From: Anoplolepis gracilipes
Lineage: Eukaryota; Arthropoda; Insecta; Hymenoptera; Formicidae
Assembly (NCBI RefSeq): GCF_047496725.1
Contig: NC_132978.1
Span: 8,157,001 to 8,221,000 of the forward strand
Direction: 5' to 3'
Length of the DNA: 64,000 nucleotides
In this document: positions 51,644 to 64,000 of the stretch, one piece after another
Numbering within the stretch: the stretch's first letter is position 1
How the letters are laid out: every line of letters begins with the position of its first letter
Translations under genes and position numbers: made by a program
The notes under the pieces: model-generated
What the model was told of the DNA's origin: nothing
What the model saw: only the letters and a program-made list of their open reading frames with translations
Databases searched by the model: none

Positions 51644-54600
51644 TATTGTAAGACTTCTTACGAGAAAATACGCGAAAATACCTGAAATTATTCGGTATTT
51701 ATTCGGCTCTTATCTGCAATTTCTATCAATCGGTATCTTGCCACGCATAATTATTCTGAAAGAAAAATGAAAACAAAGACGTTTATTGTGCGCGACGTGT
51801 CGATTACTTTGACTCGAAATCATGTTTGAGAGATTAGAACAGAAACACGACTTTGTTACTTTTGCAGACCATCAAAGAATCTCGTATGTCTGTCTGTGAA
51901 CCGCTTACTATGCAAATGTGCTGCAATATAATATACATATACGGTAAAAATAATAGTAATTATAATTAGAAAACAATCTATTTGAGAAATTATTTGAAAA
52001 ATCATTATAGAGAGAGAAATAATTAATTATCTCTATATAACTGAAAGATATTAGGATGCTTTATCTGCCTTTGATTGATCATAAATAAAAACTGATTTTA
52101 AATTGAAATAGAGAATCGGTGAATGCAATTTTGTCCTCCAGAAAATGAGATGTTGCGGCGCATTAATAGCATTGTTGATAGCGAGATTACTTTAGTCGGG
52201 CAAAAGAGAGCGAATGAGTGAACATAAGATAGAGAGAGAGAGAGAGAGAGGGAGAGAGAAAGAGAGAGAGAGAGAGAAAGAAAGAGAGAAAGAAAATGGG
52301 AGAATGTGAAAATGCGTTAGATAGAGATATGTAAAAGAGCGAAATGTCTTAGAGCTAATGGAATTCCTCTGCGCGAATGCACGGAACGCGCTAACACAAG
52401 CAGCCACCTCCGAACGAGAAGTCTTCAATACCATTTGCATATTGCTTTTTATTGTTACACGAACATTATAACGATACATTACATAAAGAAAAAGGAATAT
52501 TACAGCGGTACGCATATACGATTAAAAAAAAAAGATGAGTTCCACGACGTGGCAGCAACGATCGCGCGGACAAGTTTCCGATATAGTTTGCGATAATTTC
52601 CTTTTTTTGCGCGAAATTTTCAAGAAAGCATGTCGTTTTTAAAACCATACAATTTCGACAATCTATCTTATTCTCATAGCGAAGCTAACAGATCACTCAT
52701 TCTCGCTCTTATCACTGGAAAGACTTGCTAAATCACTGGAAATTATCCACGATTCATTTGCAGAGATATAATTATATTCACTACAAAGGACTTTTCCGCA
52801 CGATCAGAATATTTCTGACGTCCTGGAACACATACAATACTTTAGATACTACGCGTTACGTTTTTGTATTTACAAAGAAAAAAATCTACGAGATAGGAAA
52901 CGGACTTGCTTTTCCCTCTTTTCTACTATTTTGTATATTACCAAATAATCGTTAATTAGAGAAGTTATTATGACTAGTGTTTCGTTATTTTAATCAACAA
53001 GATTTTATTAAGTGAAATACACAACGAGGGCAAGCGATTGCTTGCCGTCGTTTTCACAACGATGCGGCTTGATTTATGCGTTTGTGTTGTTACTTTTATT
53101 TACGTGATTGTTTTGATTGGCATATGTGTATTCGTCAACAAAAGTGGGAGATCGACGTTTATGACCAATACTTCTTCCTCATTTTTTACTCATTAAAAGA
53201 ACTTTAGTTAGTTTATATGTTGGACAAATAATATTTTTATAACTTGAAACGAATGTCTGCCAGCATTTATTCTATTCATATGCAAAACCACATTGATTCA
53301 AAGTTTAATAAACGTGATCTTCCGCGGACAACGATATCTTTTTTTTATATATTTATGAATCAAGCGGCATCGTTTCTAAATATCATTATCGTTATATGAT
53401 AAAATATAATAAACCTCGCAAATCTGTCGACGTTGGAAAGCAATTGATTGGTTCCTTGGAAATTAAAGAACCAAGAGATTGCGCCAAGAGAAGTACAAAT
53501 TATTAAAAAAAAAAAAAAAAAGAAAAGATGAATAAAAAATGATTACTGCGAAAAAATCAATCATTCGAAGATGAGATAATGCGACCAATAATGAAAGAGG
53601 TGTAATATTTGACTTTAGTTTCATCGCTTTTCATTCATTGTCTTTGATTATATTATTGCTTGTAACATTAATTCGAGAACCTTGAATACAAAAAAGTAAT
53701 AAATCATGTTATCCGCTGTTTCGTCCCCCTTGTATAAAACCCTACCTGTGATATACGAATAAAGTAAATTGGATTTCGATCCGAGCGATTTTTATGCGAC
53801 AGTATATTTTCAACAGATAGTTATGTAATTTTTCATTGGCGATATTATTGATAATTTTAGCAAAATATTTATTTCGAGTCTTTTTTCTTTTGGATTTTCT
53901 CACAAAATTTTGAAATTTTTCTATTCCAGAAGAATTTATGTCGATAACAAACGATAGTATTATCCAGATATAAAAACATATAAGTTTTATATATAAAAAT
54001 TTTATTGTTTATATTTAATTTATATTGTTTAATTTCAAAAGATTATAAGATATAATATATAAGAGTAAATATAATGAAGGAAAATTTTTATTTTTTTTCA
54101 CGAGAGGATAGGTAAAACTGGATCGAAGAAATATAAGTAAAATACAGCAGATTATTTCATTGTGATTTTTATTGAAACACTCTTTAGGGTATATAAGCTA
54201 TCCTAGGTAAGCATTAAAGAAAGTATAAAAAAATGAACAACTGTTTATGGAATCACAAAGTGTGGATGTCTGCTCTTCTTACAATCATTATAAACGTACT
54301 TTAACGTGCATACAGGAAGGCACAACGATCCTCGACCCTTACGCGCTGAGTATTTCGCCGCGAGAACGTGGCTGACGATGTTGAGAAACGATATCGATCA
54401 GCTGATCGTGCAATTATTCCGTAAATCCATTCGTTTTAGTCGCACCTTCTGCATCTCGCGTAACGAAGGGGCGGCTAAAACACGATCAGAGTTCGCGTTA
54501 TTCCAAGGTAGTCACTCGCACGGAGATCCATTGACATTCAATGCCCTAAGGAATTAGAAAACTAATTTTTAGTTTCACGCGTAAATTGCATAATATCGCT

Positions 54601-57600
54601 TTTTACAAGCTAAAGATTCTTCTTCCGGTGCTCGTCGTCTTGGCAAAATTACACTCTCCGAGAACATCAACATACGAAATAAGCGTATCCACACACTTAT
54701 AACACACAGAGTTCTGTCGTAAAGGGGACCGAGTGCCTTCTATACAAAAATTCGCGATATTTTATTACGCGATATAATATTCATGATAATATAGAATTTA
54801 TACTTTGTATTATAAATCTAAAAGCTTATTGTACACTTGTAATATAGCTAGTTCATTGTAACGCGAACGCATTCTAATTATTTAATTATTATTTTCATTC
54901 AGCTCGTAATTCTTTCTCTAAGAAGCCACTTGTTTTCGACTGTTTTTCTCTTTACAAAGAATTTTTGTTATTTTTACTGATTTTGAATTTTTACTTTTTT
55001 TAACTGAAGAATATCCGTCGATTTTTTTTTTATAAATAATTTAGTATATTATATAAGTATAATTATAACACCTTTCTTTCTTTCTACGAGTAATTTTCGT
55101 AATTATTGCGCTTCTTTAGGATATTGAAGAAAAAAAAATGATATCGTCTGTGAATAAGGCCACCCAGTGCAACGAGGTGCTATTTTCATATTCAATTATA
55201 TAACAAGACTAAAACTTATTCTATTATCTGCTTAACGTATATATTTAAATAATAATCACAAAAATGAGACCAAGGTCCAAACATGTCCTTTGGTCGGGAC
55301 CATCAACTGAAAGGCGGTCTCGCACCTGGTTTTCAATGTGAGTTTATTTGTTTTATTTGTTTTCATCCACAATCGCACAGGTGATATTTTCATCGATGGC
55401 TTCTCTCTACATTGGGATAAAAGTAAGTGCAGTATATATAATTTTATATATTGCGAATAAGATGTTGTCAATTTCCGAAAAATTACTAATATACAGTGAT
55501 ATAAGATTAAAAAATCGAAATTCTCAAAAATAAGAAAATCGAAAGTCTCTCTGATGTATAAAATGGAAAATAACTGAGCGCTCAGATTGTAGAAGATATT
55601 TCCAGATTGTTTTATTAATTATTTTGGAACAATGCTATAGAAAAGCATAATTTTCGTTCTTGTTTTTATCTTGACGTATTTTAGCATCAAATAAAAAACG
55701 TTTTAGCATCCAATTAAATTCATCAATATTTTATTATTTTTTTCTGTCAAATAAAGATTATTGTAAATTTTTGCTTTATTATCAAGATAACATAAAATCA
55801 CGATAAAATTTATTTCTCTGTAATATTGAAATCGGAGTGTATAGATTACGAGCATTCAGCTTAAATTCAAGTTAGGTATATGATCACAAGTACAGGTAAG
55901 GCAGTATTGCAAAGTTTTCATAGCTTGCGCCAACAAACGATCAACGCAAAACAGAGTCGATTCGTCGTCTCGACGATGCAAAAGTATAAAAAAAATAATA
56001 ATAATAAAAACATAGCAATAACTGTAGATAGACACTTCGCTAATGGAATATAAAAGTAACTTACGCTTAGAGTATCCTAATAATAAAGTAGAGTATAAAG
56101 TATGACTTAAGTACAACCACAAAACTTGGTCATTATTATGGCATTCGTATCCTTAACTATGCGGCCCATTAGATCGCGTCTGCTCTCTGACGACGCGTCT
56201 CTTTATAAAAAGAATCTACTACTTGCGTACGGAGGTGATGATTGTCGTGATACGCATATCTGCGTTTCTTGTGGTTCTCCGAAAAACGCACGATTACAAT
56301 ATGTAGATTCGACTCCCCTTTTCGTGACTTTTCAATTTCCATCTTCAACCGATAACAAAGAGTAACGAGAGTATGGCTCGGCAATAAATTAAGCTTTCTC
56401 TATCTTTCATGTATGCTGCGTGTGTAAGATTGAAAAATCAACGATATCAATATTATATCATTCATATTATAATATCACGTATTATCGAAGATTGTATTTT
56501 ATCAATAAAGAAAATTTTAAGTCTCGATAAGTTTTTCGATAATAAATCTAAACTTTATTTATTTAGCAAATAAATAAAGTTTTATTTTATTCGAGATATT
56601 AGGTTTTTTATCTAATTTGACCATTGACGGAGAAATTTATATCGTTGGACTGTAGATATTTTGTTAATACTTTTTCATATTTTTTACAAAATTTAAAAAA
56701 ATCCTTTTATTTCTAGTGAAACAAGATTAAAACAAGACAAATAACACATAAGACAACGATGCATTTTCATCGTAGATTTTAAGTCTCGAGTCCATTATCT
56801 AACACAGAAATATTTACATCATCATTTTTCATAAAAAAATTAAAAATTTAAGAACAAATTGTTTTTATATAAAGATAATTATAGATTAAAATAGACCAGT
56901 AGATCAGATATTTGGAGTCGTAGAAAATATTCGCTTCCATTATTCTTTGCCCTTGCATCTACCGATCTCAATACTCTTTGAAACACGGCGTTGTCTTTTT
57001 TTCTTACGAGAGCATTATAGTAATTCACATTTCTGTTCGTACCTGAACATATCTCTCCTTTCGCTGCGTCGCTATTTTTGATTATTCCGCTTATCGTTAA
57101 TCGACGATCACAGGAAGTACGCGGTGTTAATCAGGCTTTTGGGTCCTTTATATGTATTGTGTACGTGTATGTTAAGTATGTGAATGCATATAGATCATGT
57201 GTATATGTGTACATACATGTGTCGAACGACGAGTTTGAATGGCTTTCGCGATTGCGATTTAATTTAACGCTGAAAGAATGGCGAAATACTCCCCGTTTTT
57301 CTGTCTTCCTTCCTCCTTGAATTCTTGCTGCAAATTTTGATTAATCAAACGACGTCGGAAATTTTTGTGGCTCTTTGCCTTCTTCAGCCCTTTGTCGGTC
57401 GAATCTGTAAGCAGAGGTAAAATAACACATACATTACATTTAAATTATAATTACAATTATTGTAATTAATATAACTAAATGAAGATTCTCATATGAAATA
57501 TTTAGAATAATAGAAAGTTAAATTCATAATTTGTAAACTCAGCTTTTAAATATAAAATCATATATAAATTATTTATTTGGATTTAATTCACTCTCTTTTT

Positions 57601-60600
57601 GTGAATATGTCAACGATATTTTCATTAATTTAACCTAGTCTATAAAATATTTTTTGACAAAAAAAAAAATGTTTATGTTAATTGGAAGAATTTTATGTAT
57701 TTAGGCGTTTATAAGTACTATCAGGATACATTTCGTGGCGTATGTGAATCCGCGTCGTTGGGAAACATGAAACTTCACAGACTTTATTCCCCTTTTCAAT
57801 CTTGATCGCTGATGAACAGCTATCGTAGTAATGAAATACGATATACGCGCGTTGTGTTACTTGATGAATAAATAGAAATTATACTCTGATATTTTTTAAT
57901 CGTTAATTGAAAGTGTCGCGCTTCGGCGATAACTTAGGTTCGTATTTGTAGATAATACTTGAATTTCTCTCGACTTAAGAGCATATAAGAGACGAATGAG
58001 ATATTCAAAATTTTATCCTTAAGATGCAGACGGTTGAATAATCATATTCTTCTAATTAAAAATCAACTAAGACTATATTCAACTGAGAAAAAACGACTAC
58101 TCATATAAAATGTAGCTTGAAATTTAAGATACCTATTATTAAACTAGAAATAAGAATATATTTTTAATATTGAACATTTCGATATAACGCAATGATAAAC
58201 CTTTATTTCTCGCGATTTATTCATTTATTATTTCAAGAATTAAAGCGACAAAGATAAAAATTTTAAATTATTATTGCGTTGCGATCTTTACGGATAATAA
58301 TGATTTCTCTTCGAACAACGCTTGAAATCAAATACATGTATGTATGTATTTTTACTTGCAAATTAGTCGCGTGATATTTCAAGTTCGTTTTGACAAGCAG
58401 TTTGATTGAAATCGATTTTGGATTGATTGGGCCTGATAAGGGCAGAGTAATCATCTTTGTTTAATTTCGTCTTGTTTTTTGTCTCGTATGATATCGCTAT
58501 ATCATGTCTTTACATGCAGATAGTCCCAAATATCTCGACGTTCTTTTTCATTATATTTTAAAAAAGACATATACATATGCCTTGATGCGAAAAGTCGGAG
58601 CGAATACGATTCATATGGATTTTATCCACGGTACAAAGTATACGCTTCCCTTTAAATGTATCGGTTTTTAATACGCGAATGATTAGTCTCCGCGAGTGAT
58701 ATTACAAATTTGCTTCGATAAGTGGTTCGACTTGAATCCATTAAAATTCAATCGATTGGTCGATAAGGACAGGGATTGTCTTCCGTTCTCCAGCGCAATC
58801 AATCACGGCGTATCAATCTTTATAATTGAAATATAGTGAGATAACTTAATTCTATATCGCTCATGTGCATTAGCTATTGACCTACGATTAAGCGGTTCTG
58901 GGAAAGTGCGCTACAAGAGAATTTGGCTCCGCGCGGCAATTACACGCTCCCCGTTAAAATTAGCGGCCTAATTGGGAAAGTAGCGTGATTGCTCGCTGTT
59001 AAACAACCGGCGAGGCCGTGGCTATTCTATGTTGAGGCCTCGGCCGGATACCACGACGCGTACCAATAATTTGACGTAATTTAATAAACGCGACCCAGCT
59101 CTCTCGTGTGCGCGCGCGGGGTCGTGCGACTGTTATTACCGACAGTTTGATCGTATCTCGGTAGTGCGTAATGATGATGCACCTAGTCACTGGCGTATAG
59201 TAGCGGCTCGATCATCGGTCATGCAAATTGGCGATGCAGAATGCGGCGGATCCCCATCGCCGATTCCCTCGCGATGCATCGCACTGTGTGCATACTGGTT
59301 TAGAAAACAGTGTATCGGCATTAAGCTCGCGATAGTTATTTGTACACCGGTAATTTGTTATATTTATTAAGTTGCTTCTTCGATTCCTTCTATGAATCCA
59401 TAATATTCGGAAAAAAGGCAAAAAATCATTCTCAAGACCAAAAAGAAAGTCTACACCATTAAATGTTTATATATGTATTTACACTTGTTTTTTAAGATTA
59501 TTTAAAACATTGTTTAATGCAAGTCAAATTTTGAACAATTGAATAATATATATGCCACTCAATAATTATTATTATCATAAATACGAAATTTTTTTAAGTC
59601 CGAACAATCTTCAATCGCAAAATTCATATTTCTCTGTTGGTTTTTTTTTACGCGCGAGTCAATGTTACATATAACGCATAAATCGAATATTATTTCAAAT
59701 GTCTGTAAAATATTCGAATGTCATGCGGATGTAAAACGAGGCCATAAATTTTGGGACCGAAAACAACACGACATCCGAAACCACAAAATATGATAATCAC
59801 GGTCGCGGTTACGAACACAAGTGATTCCATAACTGCGCAGATAAAAAAATAATCTCCCAGTTAGTGGGTTAACGTCCTCGGGGCCTAACGGGCCGCGTAG
59901 GCGAACGTTAAACGTCGAGAACGTCGGGGACGATATCGGCACGCTTTTTCATTACAGAATGTGAATTTTATTTAATGTTACTACCCAAGTATTTAAAGTA
60001 CTACCTTAAATCTTCGGGACTTAATAATTAGTCTGAAGGCTCATAATTCTTTGACCGCGCGTGGATCTTAAAAGAGGTCAGAGTCGACAACGCTTCGAGA
60101 GTGTTGAGAAATTCCGGAATAATAAGAAAATTAAACGCACAATTTTTACATACATACAGAGGGATATAAAAAATATATAATTTTATAAACAAAGTTTTGA
60201 AATATTCTTGAAAAAATTGAGTCTTGACTAAATAAATTTACTGAAAATCTTATTGTATACATATCTCTAAATTATAATAGCAGTTCGACGATAAGAAATG
60301 AAAAGAAATTAAAAAAAAAAAAAAAAAAATTAAAAAAATAATATACTATTTTTAAAGAAATAAATAAGAACTCTTAACATTTCTATTTATAAATTGCATG
60401 GAGATTTTGGATAATTTATTGCTGGAACTGATTGAGAGCATGCAAAGCAATTTCGATGCGTGAGAAAAAGCATGACAAAAAATACGTGCCCATGTTTCGA
60501 GGTTGAGAGTTTCGTCTCGGGCAGCAATTAAGCACGCCGATAAATATTATCCAACGCGTGCGCACGAGCGAGTGAAAACCGAGCGGGAGGGAACCAGCCC

Positions 60601-62302
60601 GCCCTTACTGTCTTATAATATAGCCTCGAGCGTTGTTTATCACTCCCTTCGCCACGTTGCAATTACGCGCATCGCCGTAAAAGACTTTGCGCATATGTGA
60701 TCGTAAAAAGTGAGGAGTTTTCGCCAAGGTCCGCCACAGCGGCGGCAATACTGGTGGTGGTGATGATCATCGATTTAATTCGAGGTAATTTATAATTGGC
60801 TACGGAACTCGTTTGCGAGAGAACGGACGCAGAGAGCATCCCTTTGTTTGTTCTGCGGAGGAGCGACGCGACGTCTCGCAGCGTTCAGACGGCATTTCGC
60901 GAATTTTTCTCAACGTAAGCAACACGCCGATCCGACGATCCGGCACGCATCGCCCGCGGTATCTCTACTCGGGATCGATCCGAGCTTGAGATCCTGTTGC
61001 GAAACCCACCCGTACCGTCACGTCGGTATTCCTCGAAAATTGCTTTGCTTATTAACGGGCGCTCCGCTTTGCCTCATACATCAAAATTTTAGTGGTCGCG
61101 TAATAAATATGTGTGAATTCCTTTTATTTTACATATCTACATAAAATGATAGTAGAGTGCATAAAATATCAATGTAATAAAAACAAGAAATACTTTAAAA
61201 GCTTAAACACTTTACTGGCGTATTCGTTTCTCCAAAAAATTTTTGCAAGAAACCAACTCTTGTCTCGCGGCAGATCCAATTATCTTTCCGAGATGACAAT
61301 GATGAATTACGTCTATTACGGGCGATTATAAAAGTTATCCAGTGAAAGCCTGCGATAATTAATACCGTTTGATTATGGGATAATAATTAGCTTGCACTAC
61401 GCGCTAAAATTCGCGCTGGAATCGCGCAATTGCGCGATGATGCAAGCGGATAGTAGCATGCAGCTCCACCAACGTCATCGTTGCATAGAACTTTCGTTCG
61501 CCGATCTTCTCGAGCGAAACCAACTCCATGTTCGTGTGTTAAAGCAGCAACTTTGTTTCAGGTCTTCAATTGTGTCTCATTTTCTCGCCTTGTTTCACCG
61601 ATCTTCTTAAAAATCTAAAAAGATATTTAATTCAATAAAAATAGTATTCAGTCTCATTCTTGAAATTTCTCATTTTGATTACACGTTTTCACAAAGTAGA
61701 GTCTCCGAGAAATGATTATCTTCAGGCTGCAAAGAGCTCACCATCTTCTAGCTGAAAGGAAGGAAAGCGAAGTGGTCGCAACATTGTCGTACGAAGACCC
61801 GAGGCGGGCACGTTGCGGATATGTCGTCTATTTGCATCAACGTTGCGGCGAAGGTCGCAGTTAATCGACCGGCGGCGGTTATGCATTCGCGGCTGGTGCG
61901 CACGGCCGCAGCAGACGGGAAAGTCAAGCCAACGACTGCAATAATTGCAGCCTACCATTTCCGTTTCGAACGAAAGCTCGCCCAAGTGGAGCCGCGGTAT
62001 TTTGCCACGCTCGACTTGCGAGTCTGGAGCTTGGAAACCCAGTGAACTCGTTGCGCGCGCCGCGTCCATTCGAGTCCAATCGCGTTCCACGAGTGACACA
62101 AATCTTTGCAATCAGAATCAGAGATTTTAGGTAGAAGCAAGAATGCGGTAAAGTTCTCTACCAGAACGTACTCAAATCTTGTAAACAAATTTTCTGGAAA
62201 ATTCTCTCTCTGCTCTTTCAGATATTTTTATTCAAAATTCCAGCTAAAGAGAATGTTTTATTTTTTTGGCGCAACTTTCTCTAAAATAAGATTTTTTTAT
62301 TG
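51644..62302. other. Gene-free stretch
   Basis: Only short unsupported frames. Contains a (GA)n tract at 52230-52296, an A-run near 53504-53521, a GGTATATAAGC TATA-like site near 54188, a diverged tandem similarity at 58360-58460 versus 58680-58790, an A-run near 60312-60329, and CpG-rich patches at 58900-59300, 60500-61080 and 61390-62080. Confidence 0.5.
52230..52296. repeat. (GA)n microsatellite with interruptions
   Basis: About 65 bp of GA dinucleotide with GGA and AAA interruptions. Confidence 0.9.
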
Positions 62303-62672
62303 TATATGCATTTTCTCTTATGCTTTTCACTCATACGAAAGAAAAACACAGAGTCACTTAACTTTCATGTGCTAGATTTGCAAATGTAGCGAAAAAACCT
62401 AAATAGTTGTTTGTAAGATAAACACTTTTCACTTGCGTAACATTTTTATTTTTTTATCGCTAAGATTACAATAGAAATTACAAAGAATATATATATTTTA
62501 TATTGTAATTTTAGCGATAAAAAAATTAAAATGTTACGCAAGTGAAAAGTGTTCATCTTACAAACAACTATTTAGGGTTTTCCGCTACATTTGCAAATCT
62601 AGCACTTGAAAGTTAAGTGACTCTGTGTTTTTCTTTCATATGAGTGAAAAGCACAAGAGAAAATGCATATAT
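62303..62672. mobile_element. Young foldback (palindromic) MITE of about 370 bp
   Basis: Two arms of about 170 bp (62303-62474 and 62501-62672) are inverted copies with roughly 95% identity by eye. Matching pairs include CACAGAGTCACTTAACTTTC, GCTAGATTTGCAAATGTAGC and CACTTTTCACTTGCGTAACA with their inverses, across an AT-rich loop of about 25 bp. The right end runs into an (AT)n tract, so that boundary is approximate; the ends are compatible with insertion at TA. No coding sequence. Confidence 0.85.
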
Positions 62673-62690
62673 ATATATATATATATATAT
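62667..62690. repeat. (AT)n microsatellite at the foldback edge
   Basis: AT dinucleotide run at the right end of the foldback element. Confidence 0.8.
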
Positions 62691-64000
62691 TTACTGCATC
62701 AGTTATCAATATTTAGTTAAGACATTGAATATATTACAATATAAGAGCAAAATTATCAGAGAGAATTTTTAAAAAAATTTTTCGAGTACAATTTCATGAA
62801 AATTCTTTGATTTTCCAGTTTTCCATGTTTTTCCTGGGCATTCTTGTCCCCGAAAGTTAACGCAATATAATAAATAGAAACGCAAATGCATCTACTTAAA
62901 ATCCATGTATGAAACAAAATTAAAAATGCGTGTAATTATATCCGATCAATCTAGCATGCTGTTACATTTTTAGGGCAAGATACTTTCACGAGTGCGCATA
63001 AAGGAAATTATTATACCGTTCTTTTAAGAGTCAATCTCCGCAATAAGAATGATATCGTATCGATACAAGTATCGATAAGATTATCCTAAGCGCGTATAGA
63101 GAGACGAACGTCCTGCCGTTTTCAAGTCAACGTCTGACGGCCGCCCATCGGAAAGGGATTTACCGTTCGCCGGGAGGATAATCGCGACGGGGAACGAAAC
63201 ACGTTAGGGATAATGCGCCTGTGTTGCGCGGGGCCATGGCAAAAACGCGGAAAAATCCGTTATGGATAAGAAGCGGGCTCAACAAGCCTAGATTAATATG
63301 AGGAAGAAGCGTGTTCCTGTCTCGGGCGTCGAACGTCAGCGAAAGACTCGAGCGCGTCATCGGCTACGGTAACTAAAAACGAGTTTCAGAGAGCCCAGGG
63401 ATCTCTTACAATCATTCCTTCCCCAGAAGTCGCGAGTTTAAGCCCCGAGCGACGGGCTACCAATTTCATTCGAACGTATCAGACGCTCCTACTACTAAAT
63501 CGCACAATCAATAGAAACATATTATTGTTAGTTCGCGGAATAGACAGAAGCACTTTGAGAGCTCAAAGCATAGATGAAAATCGCTATAAACGTTGAAGAG
63601 ATCGATTTTCAATTATATTTTTCATCACAAATCTGTATATATTTCTAAATATTAAAGACGCAAAATTAATCGAATTTCGCATAATGCATTGCATTTTGCG
63701 TCAATTGTATATGTATGTCCGCTGATGAATTGGTATTAAAAAGGAAGCAAGCATATAAAAATACGTTTGAAACGTCCTGTATCTACATCGATTTTCTTAT
63801 CACGAATATCTCGCGGAAATGCTGACGGAGAAACATTTCCGCGGTTCCGCATGCGGCTGAAAAATATCCGAGAGAAAGTAGCCTAGAGCTTGGCGATCGC
63901 GAGGCTCGGTCGATTATCGATGGCGGTGTATCATTAATTGTTTGCAACGAGGAACAATACCCTGGCTACCTCTTATCATCCGGCCTTATCGGACGCGCGG
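62691..64000. other. Gene-free stretch to the window end
   Basis: AT-rich to about 63080, then a CpG-rich patch (63100-63500) and a second near 63800-64000. No supported coding sequence, RNA gene or repeat. Confidence 0.5.

Noticed and set aside
61722..62111. 129-codon minus-strand frame overlapping a 74-codon plus-strand frame
   Set aside because: CpG-rich stretch open on both strands; no domain, no conserved cysteine or hydrophobic pattern and no splice context.

Overview
The window looks like insect nuclear DNA, most likely from an ant or another hymenopteran. It is AT-rich overall but has many CpG dinucleotides in non-coding DNA. It also has abundant (TC)n, (GA)n and (AT)n microsatellites, long A and T runs, small intron-split genes and several foldback or MITE-type DNA transposon remnants. 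The species cannot be fixed from the sequence alone. Only two protein-coding genes can be supported, and both lie between about 31.8 and 40.5 kb.

On the plus strand, four coding exons (35496-35643, 38485-38747, 39380-39843, 40111-40483) encode the C-terminal 415 residues of the orthologue of TFAP4/AP-4, called cropped (crp) in Drosophila. This is a bHLH-leucine-zipper transcription factor. The visible part starts exactly at helix 2 (AAILQQTAEYI) and runs through both leucine zippers to the conserved C-terminal SRQNLETIVEAIRHLEG motif and the stop codon. No exon for the basic region, helix 1 and loop was found in the 35.5 kb upstream, so the first coding exon or exons probably lie beyond the left edge. 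Most of the left half of the window would then be one very long crp intron.

On the minus strand, five exons (33828 down to 31804) encode a complete 347-residue membrane acyl-CoA desaturase of the stearoyl-CoA (delta-9/delta-11) superfamily. All three histidine boxes and the NxxxH motif are intact, so every di-iron ligand position is present. Histidine box I (HRCYTH) differs from the usual HRLWAH, which marks a divergent clade. The gene has its own TATA/initiator candidate and polyadenylation signal. If the crp 5' exon is upstream, the desaturase sits antisense inside the crp intron.

The remainder (about 1-31.7 kb and 41-64 kb) holds no convincing gene. It contains simple repeats, GC/CpG-rich blocks that may be regulatory (notably 14.2-15.7 kb), a CCAAT/TATA promoter-like cluster near 11.8 kb, and six non-autonomous inverted-repeat elements: TA-flanked foldbacks at 4.4, 7.8 and 62.3 kb, a TTAA-flanked piggyBac-like MITE at 30.4 kb, a TA-flanked MITE at 51.3 kb and an inverted-repeat unit at 26.8 kb. 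No tRNA, rRNA, CRISPR array, viral gene or toxin gene was recognised.
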